Shown here: positions 1 through 7,654 of the stretch, one piece after another
Position numbering within the stretch: the first letter of the stretch is position 1
Layout of the letters: each line of letters begins with the position of its first letter
Source of the DNA: Flavobacterium sp.
GTDB taxonomy: Bacteria > Bacteroidota > Bacteroidia > Flavobacteriales > Flavobacteriaceae
Direction of reading: 5' to 3'
Assembly: GCA_030682755.1 (NCBI GenBank)
Contig: JAUXNR010000540.1
Location: 1 to 8,644, forward strand
DNA length: 8,644 nt
The notes under the pieces: generated by a model
What the model saw: only the letters and a program-made list of their open reading frames with translations
Told to the model about the DNA's origin: nothing
Databases searched by the model: none
Position numbers and translations under genes: made by a program

Positions 1-37
1 ATGCTGATTCTGTGTAAAAGTAGCTCTTAGTTAACAT
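1..37 (-). CDS. 5' end of the next operon gene (partial), possibly a NeuB/PseI-type sialic/pseudaminic acid synthase
   Basis: An ATG at 37-35 opens a frame that stays open to the window edge and reads MLTKSYFYTESA. It overlaps the end of the cytidylyltransferase gene by 11 bp, in line with the coupled junctions of the rest of the operon, and has an A-rich leader (TTAAAAAATG) as is common in Bacteroidota. Synthases of the NeuB family usually begin with a short strand ending in an E-A/T-G/A type motif, and YFYTESA is compatible with that. A nonulosonic acid synthase would also fit beside PseB, PseC and a CTP transferase. Only 12 codons are visible, so the family is a guess from context; the existence of a gene start is better supported than its identity. 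Confidence 0.42.
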   Translation of the reverse strand, partial: MLTKSYFYTESA

Positions 38-800
38 TTTTTAACGAGATTTTAGATGAAGGGTCATTTTCAGTTCTAATTTTTCCTAATTCATTACAAT
101 GAACATTTATAGCAGCTATCTCAGGGTGATTATCAAGAAATTTTATGATTTCATTAGAAGTAGCATAAAATAAATTTTCCCCATAAGCATTGTATAATGC
201 TGTAAAAAAAGTATGATCTTCAGGATAATCTATTCCTAAGCGATAATCCCTCTTTAATATTTCACCTGTATATTTTTTAGACAAATGTTCAACTTTAAAA
301 ATAGTTGTCTTTAAAAAATAATACAACCAATATTCCGTCAAACCATCATTTTTTAAATTTACAATTTTTTGCATAGCTTCTGGATTTAAACCTGATAAAT
401 ATAATCCAATTGGCATATCAAAAAGGTGAATTAAGTCAGCTTTTGTTTCTTTAAATTGATTAATTAAATTAGGTATGTGTTCAATTGGCAACAAAGGACA
501 ATCTGCCGTCATGTTAATAACATAATCTAAATTATATTTAATCCGAGCTTCATTTAATCTGGAAATGACATCTTCCCTGTCTCCACGATAACATTTAATA
601 CCTTGATCTTGTGCTATAATCTCTAAATCTGTATCCTGATCGTCAACTGATGTACAAATAATAATTTCATCTAAAAAAGGAGATGTTTTTAGACGTTTAA
701 TTAATTGTACTATATAAGTTTCATTTCCAAAAGGTAAAAGTAATTTCTTAGGTAATCTGCTTGATTTTAACCTTGCGGTAATTAAAAATCCTACTCTCAT
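27..800 (-). CDS. SpsF-like cytidylyltransferase (CMP-sugar synthesis)
   Basis: Complete 257-residue protein of the SpsF/COG1861 type, a nucleotidyltransferase fold that uses CTP and is found in spore-coat and flagellar glycan loci. The N-terminal nucleotide-binding stretch is visible as TARLKSSRLPKK (8-19). It is followed by YRGDREDVISR (71-81), a TADCPL motif (98-103) whose D100 is the likely metal ligand, and RLGIDYPEDHTF (187-198). By family it would transfer CMP to a nonulosonic acid in the cytoplasm, doing the job PseF or NeuA does elsewhere. The ATG at 800 overlaps the preceding stop as ATGA, which fixes the start. The gene is clearly more AT-rich than the upstream genes: three 60-base samples (241-300, 301-360, 481-540) gave 25, 22 and 28% GC. 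The true acceptor sugar is not shown by the sequence. Confidence 0.83.
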   Translation of the reverse strand: MRVGFLITARLKSSRLPKKLLLPFGNETYIVQLIKRLKTSPFLDEIIICTSVDDQDTDLEIIAQDQGIKCYRGDREDVISRLNEARIKYNLDYVINMTADCPLLPIEHIPNLINQFKETKADLIHLFDMPIGLYLSGLNPEAMQKIVNLKNDGLTEYWLYYFLKTTIFKVEHLSKKYTGEILKRDYRLGIDYPEDHTFFTALYNAYGENLFYATSNEIIKFLDNHPEIAAINVHCNELGKIRTENDPSSKISLKNVN

Positions 801-1717
801 TTTTCTATATCTTTTATTACATTAAGAATCGAAATAGATTCTTGATATGTTGAATTAATACTTGTTCCTGTTTTAACAAAATTACAAAAATCATGCAGCT
901 GATTGGCATACATTTTATGAACCGAATCTTCAAAAGTCGCCAGAAAAATGAATTCCGTGGTATCATACGCCATAAATCGTACTTCATTCAGTGTCCATTG
1001 GTACATGCCTTTTGCCGTAAATGCTTCTCCTGTATTGCAATTCACAGGTGAAAAAAAATCCAATTCAAAATTTACCCTAGCCTGTTGTTTGGTTTTTAAT
1101 GTAAAAAAAGCATAATCATCAGTATCTAAAGAAAGGAAAGACACTTTATCCGTGACCCCTACCACCGTTTCCGGTTCGCCAAACCAATGTATCGCCAAGT
1201 CCAATTCATGACTTAAGGTGCGAATCACGCCGCCACCCAATTTTTTTTGAGCGGTATATTCTTGGGTGTAATCCGCATAGGGATGCCACTTGGGTAAATA
1301 AAAAGAACGTTTGAAACCTACTTTAAAGGGTGGTTCTTCACTAAATTTATTTTTTAAATAGTGTATCAGTGGATGAAATCGCATACAATACGCCACGCGA
1401 ATCTGTGAAGCATAAGGCTTTAAAATCGTAGCTTTTTCAACCGTTTCATCAATTGGTTTTTCAATCAGCACCTTACATCCTGCTTCCAAAAAAGGTAATG
1501 CTGTTTCAGCATGTAAAGCCGTTGGATTGGCGATAATCACGCCATCCGGTCGAAAAGCTAACGCCTCTGCAAGCGTATAAAAAGTGGGGATCGTAATTTC
1601 CTTTTTCAAAAGACCTTTTGAAGTGCGTAAGGCTGCCAATTCCAGCCCTTCCATTTCCGACAAAATGGACAAGTGCTTTTGTCCGATTGAACCTAATCCT
1701 ATCAACAGTAATTTCAT
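797..1717 (-). CDS. Gfo/Idh/MocA family NAD(P)-dependent oxidoreductase (second copy)
   Basis: Complete 306-residue protein with a classic Rossmann start, GLGSIGQKH (7-15), and the family's EKP motif (86-88), whose lysine is the usual catalytic or hydride-transfer residue. A GGGVIRTLSHELDL segment (161-174) holds the expected His170 and Asp173 in HxxD spacing. The length is slightly below the usual 330-350. These enzymes oxidise or reduce a sugar hydroxyl or carbonyl with NAD(P); the substrate cannot be read from sequence, but the setting points to a nucleotide sugar or nonulosonic acid intermediate. Its ATG (1717-1715) directly abuts the stop of the upstream gene, and its TGA overlaps the next ATG. 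It is unlike the adjacent family member in its N-terminus, so the pair is not a recent tandem duplication. The last stretch of the gene, near 800-900, drops in GC. Confidence 0.85.
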   Translation of the reverse strand: MKLLLIGLGSIGQKHLSILSEMEGLELAALRTSKGLLKKEITIPTFYTLAEALAFRPDGVIIANPTALHAETALPFLEAGCKVLIEKPIDETVEKATILKPYASQIRVAYCMRFHPLIHYLKNKFSEEPPFKVGFKRSFYLPKWHPYADYTQEYTAQKKLGGGVIRTLSHELDLAIHWFGEPETVVGVTDKVSFLSLDTDDYAFFTLKTKQQARVNFELDFFSPVNCNTGEAFTAKGMYQWTLNEVRFMAYDTTEFIFLATFEDSVHKMYANQLHDFCNFVKTGTSINSTYQESISILNVIKDIEK

Positions 1718-2608
1718 CTATTTTCCTCTTTCGATTAGTTCCGTCAATTCCAAAGTTTCAGCTCGTGCTATACTGATTTTTTGTGTTTGAATTTGTGTTA
1801 TAAAAGCAAGTAAAGAAGCCTTAAAACAAGCAAACGAATCCGAAAAATTTTTTCGAATCATTCCCTTACTGCCATAATAGGTAAACTCTAATGGAACCAC
1901 TTGACTACCGGTTACTTTAACAGTAGCTGTAGCTTGCTCCCAAGAAATGTGAACCTGATGCATTTTGATACTTTCCATTTTTGTCACCTTTTGTAAAGCT
2001 CCTCGATGCGGTAGATTTATCACTATGGGTTCTAACAAATGAATGCCATAGGTTTCCCAATATTTCATGATGGAAGCCTCCACATGATAAATTGCTCCAA
2101 TAGCTTCTTTTTCAGCTTCCGATAGTAGTAGTTCCTTAGCGTACCGCAAGGAAGAACAGGTAAACAGTTGGTGGTCGTACTGTTGGGCTGCTAGTAGTTG
2201 CTTGGCAACGGCCACTTCCAAAGCAAGTGGTTTGTCTATAAAAATAGGCACACCGGCTTTTAAAAAAGGCAAAGCCATTTCATAATGCTTTTCCGCATCG
2301 TCTCTGGCTAGTAAAACGGCATCAACCTCATCTATCATATCCGTATAATAACGCACCACCTTTTCAATTTTAGCGGCTTTGGCAATAGCTTGAGAGATTA
2401 CCTCATCCTGTGTCCAAACATGCGTTACTTCCGCTATATCTAACAAAAATTGCTCGGGATAGGCTTCTTTGGAAAGGTATTCCGGTATGGTGGGAAAGGG
2501 ACAGTTTGCCATCGCTATCGGATCATATCCGTTAAAAATGGCACTCCAGGAATACGGATGTCCGTTTCCCTCACTCATTCCCAGCACTCCTAATCGCAAT
2601 TTTTTCAT
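1718..2608 (-). CDS. Gfo/Idh/MocA-like oxidoreductase with atypical N-terminus (first copy)
   Basis: Complete 296-residue protein. It opens with a beta strand and glycine-rich loop, GVLGMSEGNGHPYSW (7-21), which departs from the usual GxGxxG, and runs on into AIFNGYDP (23-30). The family's EKP motif appears as DKP (125-127). The catalytic-His region reads YGIHLLEP (187-194), giving His190 with Glu193 where Asp is usual. I read it as an NAD(P)-dependent sugar oxidoreductase of a distinct subfamily; a changed cofactor mode or loss of redox activity is possible. The start is fixed by a 4-bp ATGA overlap with the aldo/keto reductase stop, and the stop abuts the next start. In a sugar operon with PseB and PseC its substrate is probably a nucleotide or acidic sugar, but that is context only. 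Confidence 0.78.
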   Translation of the reverse strand: MKKLRLGVLGMSEGNGHPYSWSAIFNGYDPIAMANCPFPTIPEYLSKEAYPEQFLLDIAEVTHVWTQDEVISQAIAKAAKIEKVVRYYTDMIDEVDAVLLARDDAEKHYEMALPFLKAGVPIFIDKPLALEVAVAKQLLAAQQYDHQLFTCSSLRYAKELLLSEAEKEAIGAIYHVEASIMKYWETYGIHLLEPIVINLPHRGALQKVTKMESIKMHQVHISWEQATATVKVTGSQVVPLEFTYYGSKGMIRKNFSDSFACFKASLLAFITQIQTQKISIARAETLELTELIERGK

Positions 2609-3450
2609 AGTTTAGGCCAATTGGAAGGTTGTACTATAGCTTCAGGTATAGCGGGAAGGTCAGTTTCTATTGGCACTACTGCATTTTCTAAACTTGCTAT
2701 ATTTTCCTGTAATTGGTTCAACTCATTCACTCCTATCACTACACAGTCAATGAATGGTTTTACGAGGGCAAATTGTAATAAGGAACCTGCTGCATTTGGA
2801 TAGTGTTTTTTAAAATCATTCAGCAATTCTTTTATCGGATCAAAGAAAGCCGGTAAGGACGCTGTCGGTGTAAAAAAAAGACCTTGCATGAAAACAGAAC
2901 GGGTGTGGATTTCACAAGCATACTCTTCTTTTAGTACTTTTATTTTTGCTTCAAAACGTCGGTCTAAATAATTGTAAGGCACTTGTACCATATCCGGAAT
3001 CATACCTGCGTCGATAGCTCTATCCACCTCTTCAGGGGTATTATAGGAAAAGCCAATTTTACTTACCCGTCCTTTTGCTTTTAACTTTTTTAGCACTTCC
3101 CACTGTTCGGGGTTTTCAAAAACAGCAGTAGGTCGGTGAGCTAAATAGCCGTATAATTGCTTCACCCCTAAACGTGCAAACGATACCTTCAACTGTTCTT
3201 CAATTGACAGACTATCGCTAGGCGGTAAAAATTTAGAAACAATTTTAAAGTGCTGTAACGCATTTTGACCTAAAACCGCTTCACTTTCACCATAACCAAA
3301 GGCAGTATCTAAAATAGAAATACCTTCGGAGGTTGCATAGTTTAAAATTTTGGTTACTTCCGAAGCCGCAGTTTGACCTGTGGTGTTGGAAATACCATAC
3401 TTTAAACCGAATTGAACGGTGCCTAATCCTAGTTTAAGCCTTTGCTCCAT
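2605..3450 (-). CDS. Aldo/keto reductase
   Basis: Complete 281-residue TIM-barrel aldo/keto reductase, counted from the ATG at 3450. It begins MEQRLKLGLGTVQFG, the typical first strand of this group. The full catalytic tetrad is visible: Asp48 in LDTAFGYGES, Tyr53, Lys73 in VSKF and His105 in LAHRP. It would reduce or oxidise a carbonyl/hydroxyl with NADPH in the cytoplasm. A longer reading from a TTG at 3471 adds seven residues (MRPYFPI) and overlaps PseC by 38 bp. I prefer the ATG because it gives the family's normal N-terminus and only a 17-bp overlap. It lies between the aminotransferase and two further oxidoreductases, so it probably acts on a sugar in the same pathway, a step absent from the standard pseudaminic acid route. 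Confidence 0.87.
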   Translation of the reverse strand: MEQRLKLGLGTVQFGLKYGISNTTGQTAASEVTKILNYATSEGISILDTAFGYGESEAVLGQNALQHFKIVSKFLPPSDSLSIEEQLKVSFARLGVKQLYGYLAHRPTAVFENPEQWEVLKKLKAKGRVSKIGFSYNTPEEVDRAIDAGMIPDMVQVPYNYLDRRFEAKIKVLKEEYACEIHTRSVFMQGLFFTPTASLPAFFDPIKELLNDFKKHYPNAAGSLLQFALVKPFIDCVVIGVNELNQLQENIASLENAVVPIETDLPAIPEAIVQPSNWPKL

Positions 3451-4618
3451 AATAGGAAAGTAGGGTCGCAATTACATAGTCTTGTTCTGCTTGTGTCAAC
3501 GTGGGATACATCGGTAAACTGATACAGTGTTTGTAATAGGTTTCCGCATGCGGCATGTCGCCTTCTTGCCAGCCAAATTGACGGTAATACGGCATCAGGT
3601 GGCAAGGAATATAATGGATTTGGGCAAAAATGCCTTGTGTTCGCAGGTAATTGTAGAGTCCTAATCGATCCTCCACTTCCAAGACATACAAATGGTAGGC
3701 ATGACCTTCGACAATGCCTGATTGCCCTTTTACAAAAGATTGTTCGGCAAAAGCAGTAGCATAATGTGCCGCAATTTCTTTTCTTCGGACTAATCCTGCA
3801 TCAGCTCGTTGCAACTGACTCAATCCTAAGGCGGCTTGGAAATCAGTCAAACGGTAATTATAGCCCAAGTCCTGCATCTCCATATACCATAACGGATAAT
3901 TGGTTTCTCCTCCAGCAAAAGCAATGGAATTGGTGTACTGCGATTCATTTTTAGTGATGCCGTGGGTACGTAATTGTAATAATTTTTGATACAACGCCAA
4001 ATCATTAGTGGTAATCATCCCGCCTTCCCCTGAAGCAATGTGTTTCACGGGATGAAACGAAAAAATGGCCAAATCGGCGAAGTTGCCGTTACCGCAATGT
4101 TGCTGCGTACCGGAATTGTCCGTAAAATAACCACCGGGGGAATGACACGAATCTTGTAGTAACCACAAATCGTATGCATCGGCCAATTTTCGAAAAGCTT
4201 CTAAATCAACTGCCCTACCGGCAAAATCCACCGGAACGATACCTTTATAAGTCCCTTTTGGCGAGGCTTCAAGCAGTGCTCGTACGTTATTGATGTCTAA
4301 CAAATAGGTTTCGGGATCGATATCGGCAAAAACCACTTCACCGCCACAATAGCGAATGCAATTCGCACTTGCAGCAAAAGTTATAGGGGTAGTAATCACT
4401 TTATCACCTGGCTGTACCCCTAAAGCTAGGGCATTCAAATGCAAAGCTGCAGTGCCATTCGCAACGGCTACGGCATACTTAGCTCCTACATAAGAAGCAA
4501 AAGCGGTTTCAAATTCCTGTATTTTGGGTCCTTGTGTCAGATAATCTGATTGCAACGTAGTGACAACGGCTTGAATGTCTTCTTCCGTTATGTGTTGGCG
4601 TCCGTAAGGTATATTCAT
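3434..4618 (-). CDS. pseC: PseC: UDP-4-amino-4,6-dideoxy-N-acetyl-beta-L-altrosamine transaminase
   Basis: Complete 394-residue PLP-dependent aminotransferase of the DegT/DnrJ/EryC1/StrS family. The N-terminus MNIPYGRQHITEEDI and the phosphate-binding NGTAALH (54-60) are typical of PseC. LLQDSCHS (153-160) carries the cofactor-contacting Asp156 and His159. The lysine that forms the Schiff base is Lys192 in SFHPVKHIASGEGG (187-200). PseC takes the 4-keto product of PseB and uses glutamate to place an amino group at C4, the second step toward CMP-pseudaminic acid. Length matches the family. The start is the ATG at 4618, 13 bp after the PseB stop, and the end overlaps the aldo/keto reductase. 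DegT enzymes are hard to separate by motif alone; the adjacent PseB is what makes PseC the best call. Confidence 0.9.
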   Translation of the reverse strand: MNIPYGRQHITEEDIQAVVTTLQSDYLTQGPKIQEFETAFASYVGAKYAVAVANGTAALHLNALALGVQPGDKVITTPITFAASANCIRYCGGEVVFADIDPETYLLDINNVRALLEASPKGTYKGIVPVDFAGRAVDLEAFRKLADAYDLWLLQDSCHSPGGYFTDNSGTQQHCGNGNFADLAIFSFHPVKHIASGEGGMITTNDLALYQKLLQLRTHGITKNESQYTNSIAFAGGETNYPLWYMEMQDLGYNYRLTDFQAALGLSQLQRADAGLVRRKEIAAHYATAFAEQSFVKGQSGIVEGHAYHLYVLEVEDRLGLYNYLRTQGIFAQIHYIPCHLMPYYRQFGWQEGDMPHAETYYKHCISLPMYPTLTQAEQDYVIATLLSYYGAKA

Positions 4619-4631
4619 AATTTAGTAAGTC

Positions 4632-5645
4632 TTACGCTTCAAAAGAAGCATCAACATGTTCTTTAATTAATTCACGTAAACCGTCAACGGTTTCCCACTC
4701 GGTATTTTCACCGGAATTGTATCGGAATCCAAACGGTACTTTTTCCGCATTGAAATGCGACACGAAATCATCCAACTTCCACTTTAAAAGCGAAGGCAGT
4801 ATGGTGTAATATTTCCCCAAATCCCAAGTGTAAAAAGAATCGGAATCGGTAATCATTTCTTCGTGTATTTTTTCTCCGGGACGAATGCCAATCACCGGTT
4901 TTTCACATTCCGGTCCAATCGCTTCTGCTACATCTAAAATGCGATAGGAAGGTATTTTAGGCACAAAAATTTCACCACCCCAAGCATGTTCTAAAGCATG
5001 CATCACCATATCCACTCCTCCTTGCAGGGAGATATTAAATCGGGTCATGGTGGGTTCTGTAATGGGGAGTACTCCTTCTTTTTTCTTTTTAAGAAAGAAA
5101 GGAATAACCGAGCCGTTAGATCCCATAACGTTCCCATAGCGTACTACGGAAAAGATAATGGGGTTCCACCCCTTAATATTGTTCGCAGCGACAAATAATT
5201 TATCGGAAGCCAATTTAGTAGCACCATATAAGTTAATGGGAGCGGCTGCTTTATCGGTAGATAAGGCGACCACACGTTGTACATTGGTTTCTAGACAGGC
5301 ATTGATGACATTTTCCGCACCCATAATGTTGGTTTTGATACACTCCATCGGATTGTATTCTGCAATAGGCACATGCTTCATTGCCGCAGCATGAATCACA
5401 TAATCAATACCTTGCATGGCTCGTTTTAATCGTTCAAAATCCCGAACGTCACCAATAAAAAATCGAAGTTGAGGGTACAAATGCGGTGGGTATTCCTGAG
5501 CCATTTCAAATTGCTTTTGCTCATCTCGGGAATAAATGACCAAACGCTTTAAGCCCGAACTCGTTTCCAGTAAATGTTTTGTCAGTGCCTTTCCCAGAGA
5601 GCCTGTGCCTCCGGTAATCAAAATTGCTTTATCTGTTAAATCCAT
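4632..5645 (-). CDS. pseB: PseB: UDP-N-acetylglucosamine 4,6-dehydratase (inverting)
   Basis: Complete 337-residue extended short-chain dehydrogenase/reductase, soluble and about the usual PseB/FlaA1 length. It has the cofactor motif TGGTGSLG (11-18), the conserved AAMKHVPIAEYNP (87-99), the TDK triad Thr130-Asp131-Lys132 in STDKA, and Tyr140/Lys144 of the YxxxK motif. The TDK plus short soluble form marks the inverting dehydratases as opposed to the membrane-bound retaining ones (PglF, WbpM). The enzyme turns UDP-GlcNAc into the 4-keto-6-deoxy-L-arabino sugar with C5 inversion, the first committed step of pseudaminic acid synthesis. The ATG (5645-5643) follows the transporter stop after only 2 bp, and no Shine-Dalgarno is visible, as expected for Bacteroidota. 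Confidence 0.93.
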   Translation of the reverse strand: MDLTDKAILITGGTGSLGKALTKHLLETSSGLKRLVIYSRDEQKQFEMAQEYPPHLYPQLRFFIGDVRDFERLKRAMQGIDYVIHAAAMKHVPIAEYNPMECIKTNIMGAENVINACLETNVQRVVALSTDKAAAPINLYGATKLASDKLFVAANNIKGWNPIIFSVVRYGNVMGSNGSVIPFFLKKKKEGVLPITEPTMTRFNISLQGGVDMVMHALEHAWGGEIFVPKIPSYRILDVAEAIGPECEKPVIGIRPGEKIHEEMITDSDSFYTWDLGKYYTILPSLLKWKLDDFVSHFNAEKVPFGFRYNSGENTEWETVDGLRELIKEHVDASFEA

Positions 5646-5647
5646 AA

Positions 5648-7447
5648 TTATAATTCTTGTAAATGTACCATGCGTTTAAAATGTGGTTCTTTTTGCAGGA
5701 GTTCGTCAAAGGTTCCGCTGGAATGGATGCGTCCGTCTTTTAAAAACACTACAATGTCTGCTTCTTTTATAGTGGACAAGCGATGAGCCACCGTGATGAT
5801 GGTTAGGCTGCCTTTTAAATAATCAATACTTTCTTTGATGGCCAATTCGGTCTCAGAATCCAAAGCTGAAGTGGCTTCGTCCAACAACAAAAGTTGAGGC
5901 TGCTTGTACAATTCCCTTGCAATGGACACCCGTTGCCTTTGGCCGCCACTTAAATTCACGCCGTTGTTACCCAATACCAAAGCTTCTTTATCCGCTGATT
6001 TTTCAACAAACTCCCTTAAAGAAGCCTCTTGAATGGCTTTGTAAAAACGAGAAAGCGTTGCCTCATTTTTAGGAGCCCACATCGTCACATTGTTAAATAT
6101 AGTATCGTTAAAAATAACGGCTTCTTGCGTAATGTAACCTATCGAACGTTGAAAAGCAATGTTTTGAAGCGAAGGTACAGGTTGACCATCCACAAAAAGC
6201 TGTCCTTCCGAAATATCCAACAAACCGGAAAAAACATTCAACAACGTAGTTTTCCCACTGCCACTTTCACCCACAAAAGCAACAGTTTTATTCTTGGGTA
6301 TCGTAAGTGTAATGCGGTTCAAAATAGTTACAGTGTCAATATTTACACCAACATCCTGCAACTGAATTGACGTATTAAAAACAAGAGGAGTTGCATTGGG
6401 AGGGGCTTGACGGTTGTCATCCAGTTCCTTTTCAAAAGATTTTAAATTGGACATCGCACCGGAACGCTCTAAGAAATAATTCCAGGCAGTTTGTGTGGCA
6501 ACTACAGAAACCAAAGCCCGATAAAAAAACAATAAACTAATCAAAATAGGCCCCAAAGGAGAGTCCAATAGATTAACTTGAATCAATATAACAACAGCCA
6601 CCACAATAATAATCATGGGTTCACGTGTCCCTTTTAAAATAGCTGAAAGCGTTCCCATTCGCCTACCCACTTGCTGCAACTCTTCAATTTTACGGAATAA
6701 TTTAGAACTGTAATCCGATAACATGCCTGTAGCCTTAAGGTATTTGTAATGGGCTACATGTTGTATCAACAACCCTTGTAAAGAATTATTATTTTGAGTT
6801 AGTGCTTGAGAAGCCAACTTGGTTTTGGAATATACCGTTTTAAAAACAACGTTGGTCAGTACACCCCCAAATCCAACTAAAAGTGCAAATTTGGCATCCA
6901 CAAAAAAGGCAAACCCCAAATAAACCAATACCATTATGGCTTGTTGAAATGCCTGAAAATAGGAAGAATAAGCCATAGCAATACGCTCCGTCTCACCGGT
7001 TAAAGTATTTTGAATTTGACCGATATCAGACTTGATAAAGTATTTAAAATTAACTCGATTTAATCGATTGATATTATTTTTACGAATGGTGGTTATAAAA
7101 TATTGCAACACCCGAACCCCATAGCGGTTTTGAAAAAAAATGACCAACCCCTTCATGATAAAAAAGAAAGTCATTACAAGCAAAACAGTGGTCAAAGTCA
7201 GGCTCAATCCTATCGATTCTAAAGCAGTAACCACAAAAGACAAATTACCTAAATTCGACGTTGTTGAAGTAGCATCAGAAGCTACCAATTGCAACAACGG
7301 TAAAAACATCGTTAACCCCAAGCCGTCTAAAATACCAACACACAAACTGAAAAAAGTAAACAGAAAAACCCGATACCCCAAATAACCGTAGAAATACCGA
7401 AAACTTTCCGAATTTTTTTTAAGCAGTTTTTTTATATAATTTTTCAA
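5648..7447 (-). CDS. ABC exporter, fused membrane and ATPase domains (MsbA/PglK-like flippase)
   Basis: Complete 599-residue half-transporter. The membrane part (about 24-325) shows hydrophobic helices near 26-50, 83-105, 165-198 and 275-320, consistent with six spans. The ATPase domain follows: Walker A GESGSGKT (393-400), Q-loop Gln441, signature LSGGQ (499-503), Walker B LLLLDE (519-524), D-loop SALD (527-530) and switch His555. All catalytic residues are intact. Such proteins dimerise in the inner membrane and move lipid-linked substrates outward. Lying 2 bp before pseB, it probably flips the glycan built with this operon's sugar, as PglK does in Campylobacter; a peptide or drug exporter is less likely here. 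The reading starts at TTG (7447-7445) because a stop (7460-7462) lies five codons upstream in frame and the next ATG would remove the first helix. An ATT just before it is also possible. Confidence 0.9.
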   Translation of the reverse strand: MKNYIKKLLKKNSESFRYFYGYLGYRVFLFTFFSLCVGILDGLGLTMFLPLLQLVASDATSTTSNLGNLSFVVTALESIGLSLTLTTVLLVMTFFFIMKGLVIFFQNRYGVRVLQYFITTIRKNNINRLNRVNFKYFIKSDIGQIQNTLTGETERIAMAYSSYFQAFQQAIMVLVYLGFAFFVDAKFALLVGFGGVLTNVVFKTVYSKTKLASQALTQNNNSLQGLLIQHVAHYKYLKATGMLSDYSSKLFRKIEELQQVGRRMGTLSAILKGTREPMIIIVVAVVILIQVNLLDSPLGPILISLLFFYRALVSVVATQTAWNYFLERSGAMSNLKSFEKELDDNRQAPPNATPLVFNTSIQLQDVGVNIDTVTILNRITLTIPKNKTVAFVGESGSGKTTLLNVFSGLLDISEGQLFVDGQPVPSLQNIAFQRSIGYITQEAVIFNDTIFNNVTMWAPKNEATLSRFYKAIQEASLREFVEKSADKEALVLGNNGVNLSGGQRQRVSIARELYKQPQLLLLDEATSALDSETELAIKESIDYLKGSLTIITVAHRLSTIKEADIVVFLKDGRIHSSGTFDELLQKEPHFKRMVHLQEL

Positions 7448-7501
7448 AATCGCAATGGTTTAAATATGAGGCATGTAAGCTATTCGAAATCACGTAGTGG
7501 T

Positions 7502-7526
7502 TCTATGGCTTTTCTATGTATCTATG
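7502..7526. repeat. Three spaced TCTATG copies in a leader/intergenic repeat
   Basis: TCTATG occurs at 7502-7507, 7513-7518 and 7521-7526; on the minus strand this reads as ACCACATAGATACATAGA followed by a third CATAGA. Sequences with repeated CATAGA near ACCAC resemble intergenic repeats I recall from flavobacterial genomes. No other copy is in this window, so the link to a dispersed family is from memory only. Confidence 0.4.
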
Positions 7527-7604
7527 TGGTTAATTTGATGCTGTTTTTTAAAAAAATCATAGTGGCACGAATTGCTCCCAACAGGTTAATGTTGTTTTTT
7601 CTCA

Positions 7605-7615
7605 CGGCTTCGCCG
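7605..7615. repeat. Small GC-rich hairpin CGGC-TTC-GCCG
   Basis: A perfect 4-bp stem (7605-7608 with 7612-7615) closes a 3-base loop in an otherwise AT-rich gap. There is no T-run after it in the minus direction, so it is not an intrinsic terminator for the operon. It may be part of a dispersed repeat or simply an RNA structure in the leader of the transporter transcript. Confidence 0.35.
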
Positions 7616-7654
7616 CGTCAGTCACATCTTTATGACCAACAATGATAACTCCCG

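Noticed and set aside
797..2608. Tandem duplication giving the two Gfo/Idh genes
   Set aside because: The N-terminal loops, catalytic motifs and interior sequences differ too much; only the fold is shared.
3451..3471. Seven-residue N-terminal extension of the aldo/keto reductase from a TTG
   Set aside because: The ATG at 3450 gives the normal family N-terminus and a smaller overlap with PseC.
6029..6370. Open frame of 113 codons on the plus strand inside the transporter gene
   Set aside because: It lies opposite the conserved ATPase domain and has no domain of its own, so it is a shadow frame.
7579..7600. Inverted repeat CAACA...TGTTG followed by six T on the plus strand, like an intrinsic terminator
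   Set aside because: The stem is weak and AT-rich, and no gene on the plus strand would end here; in the minus direction there is no T-run.
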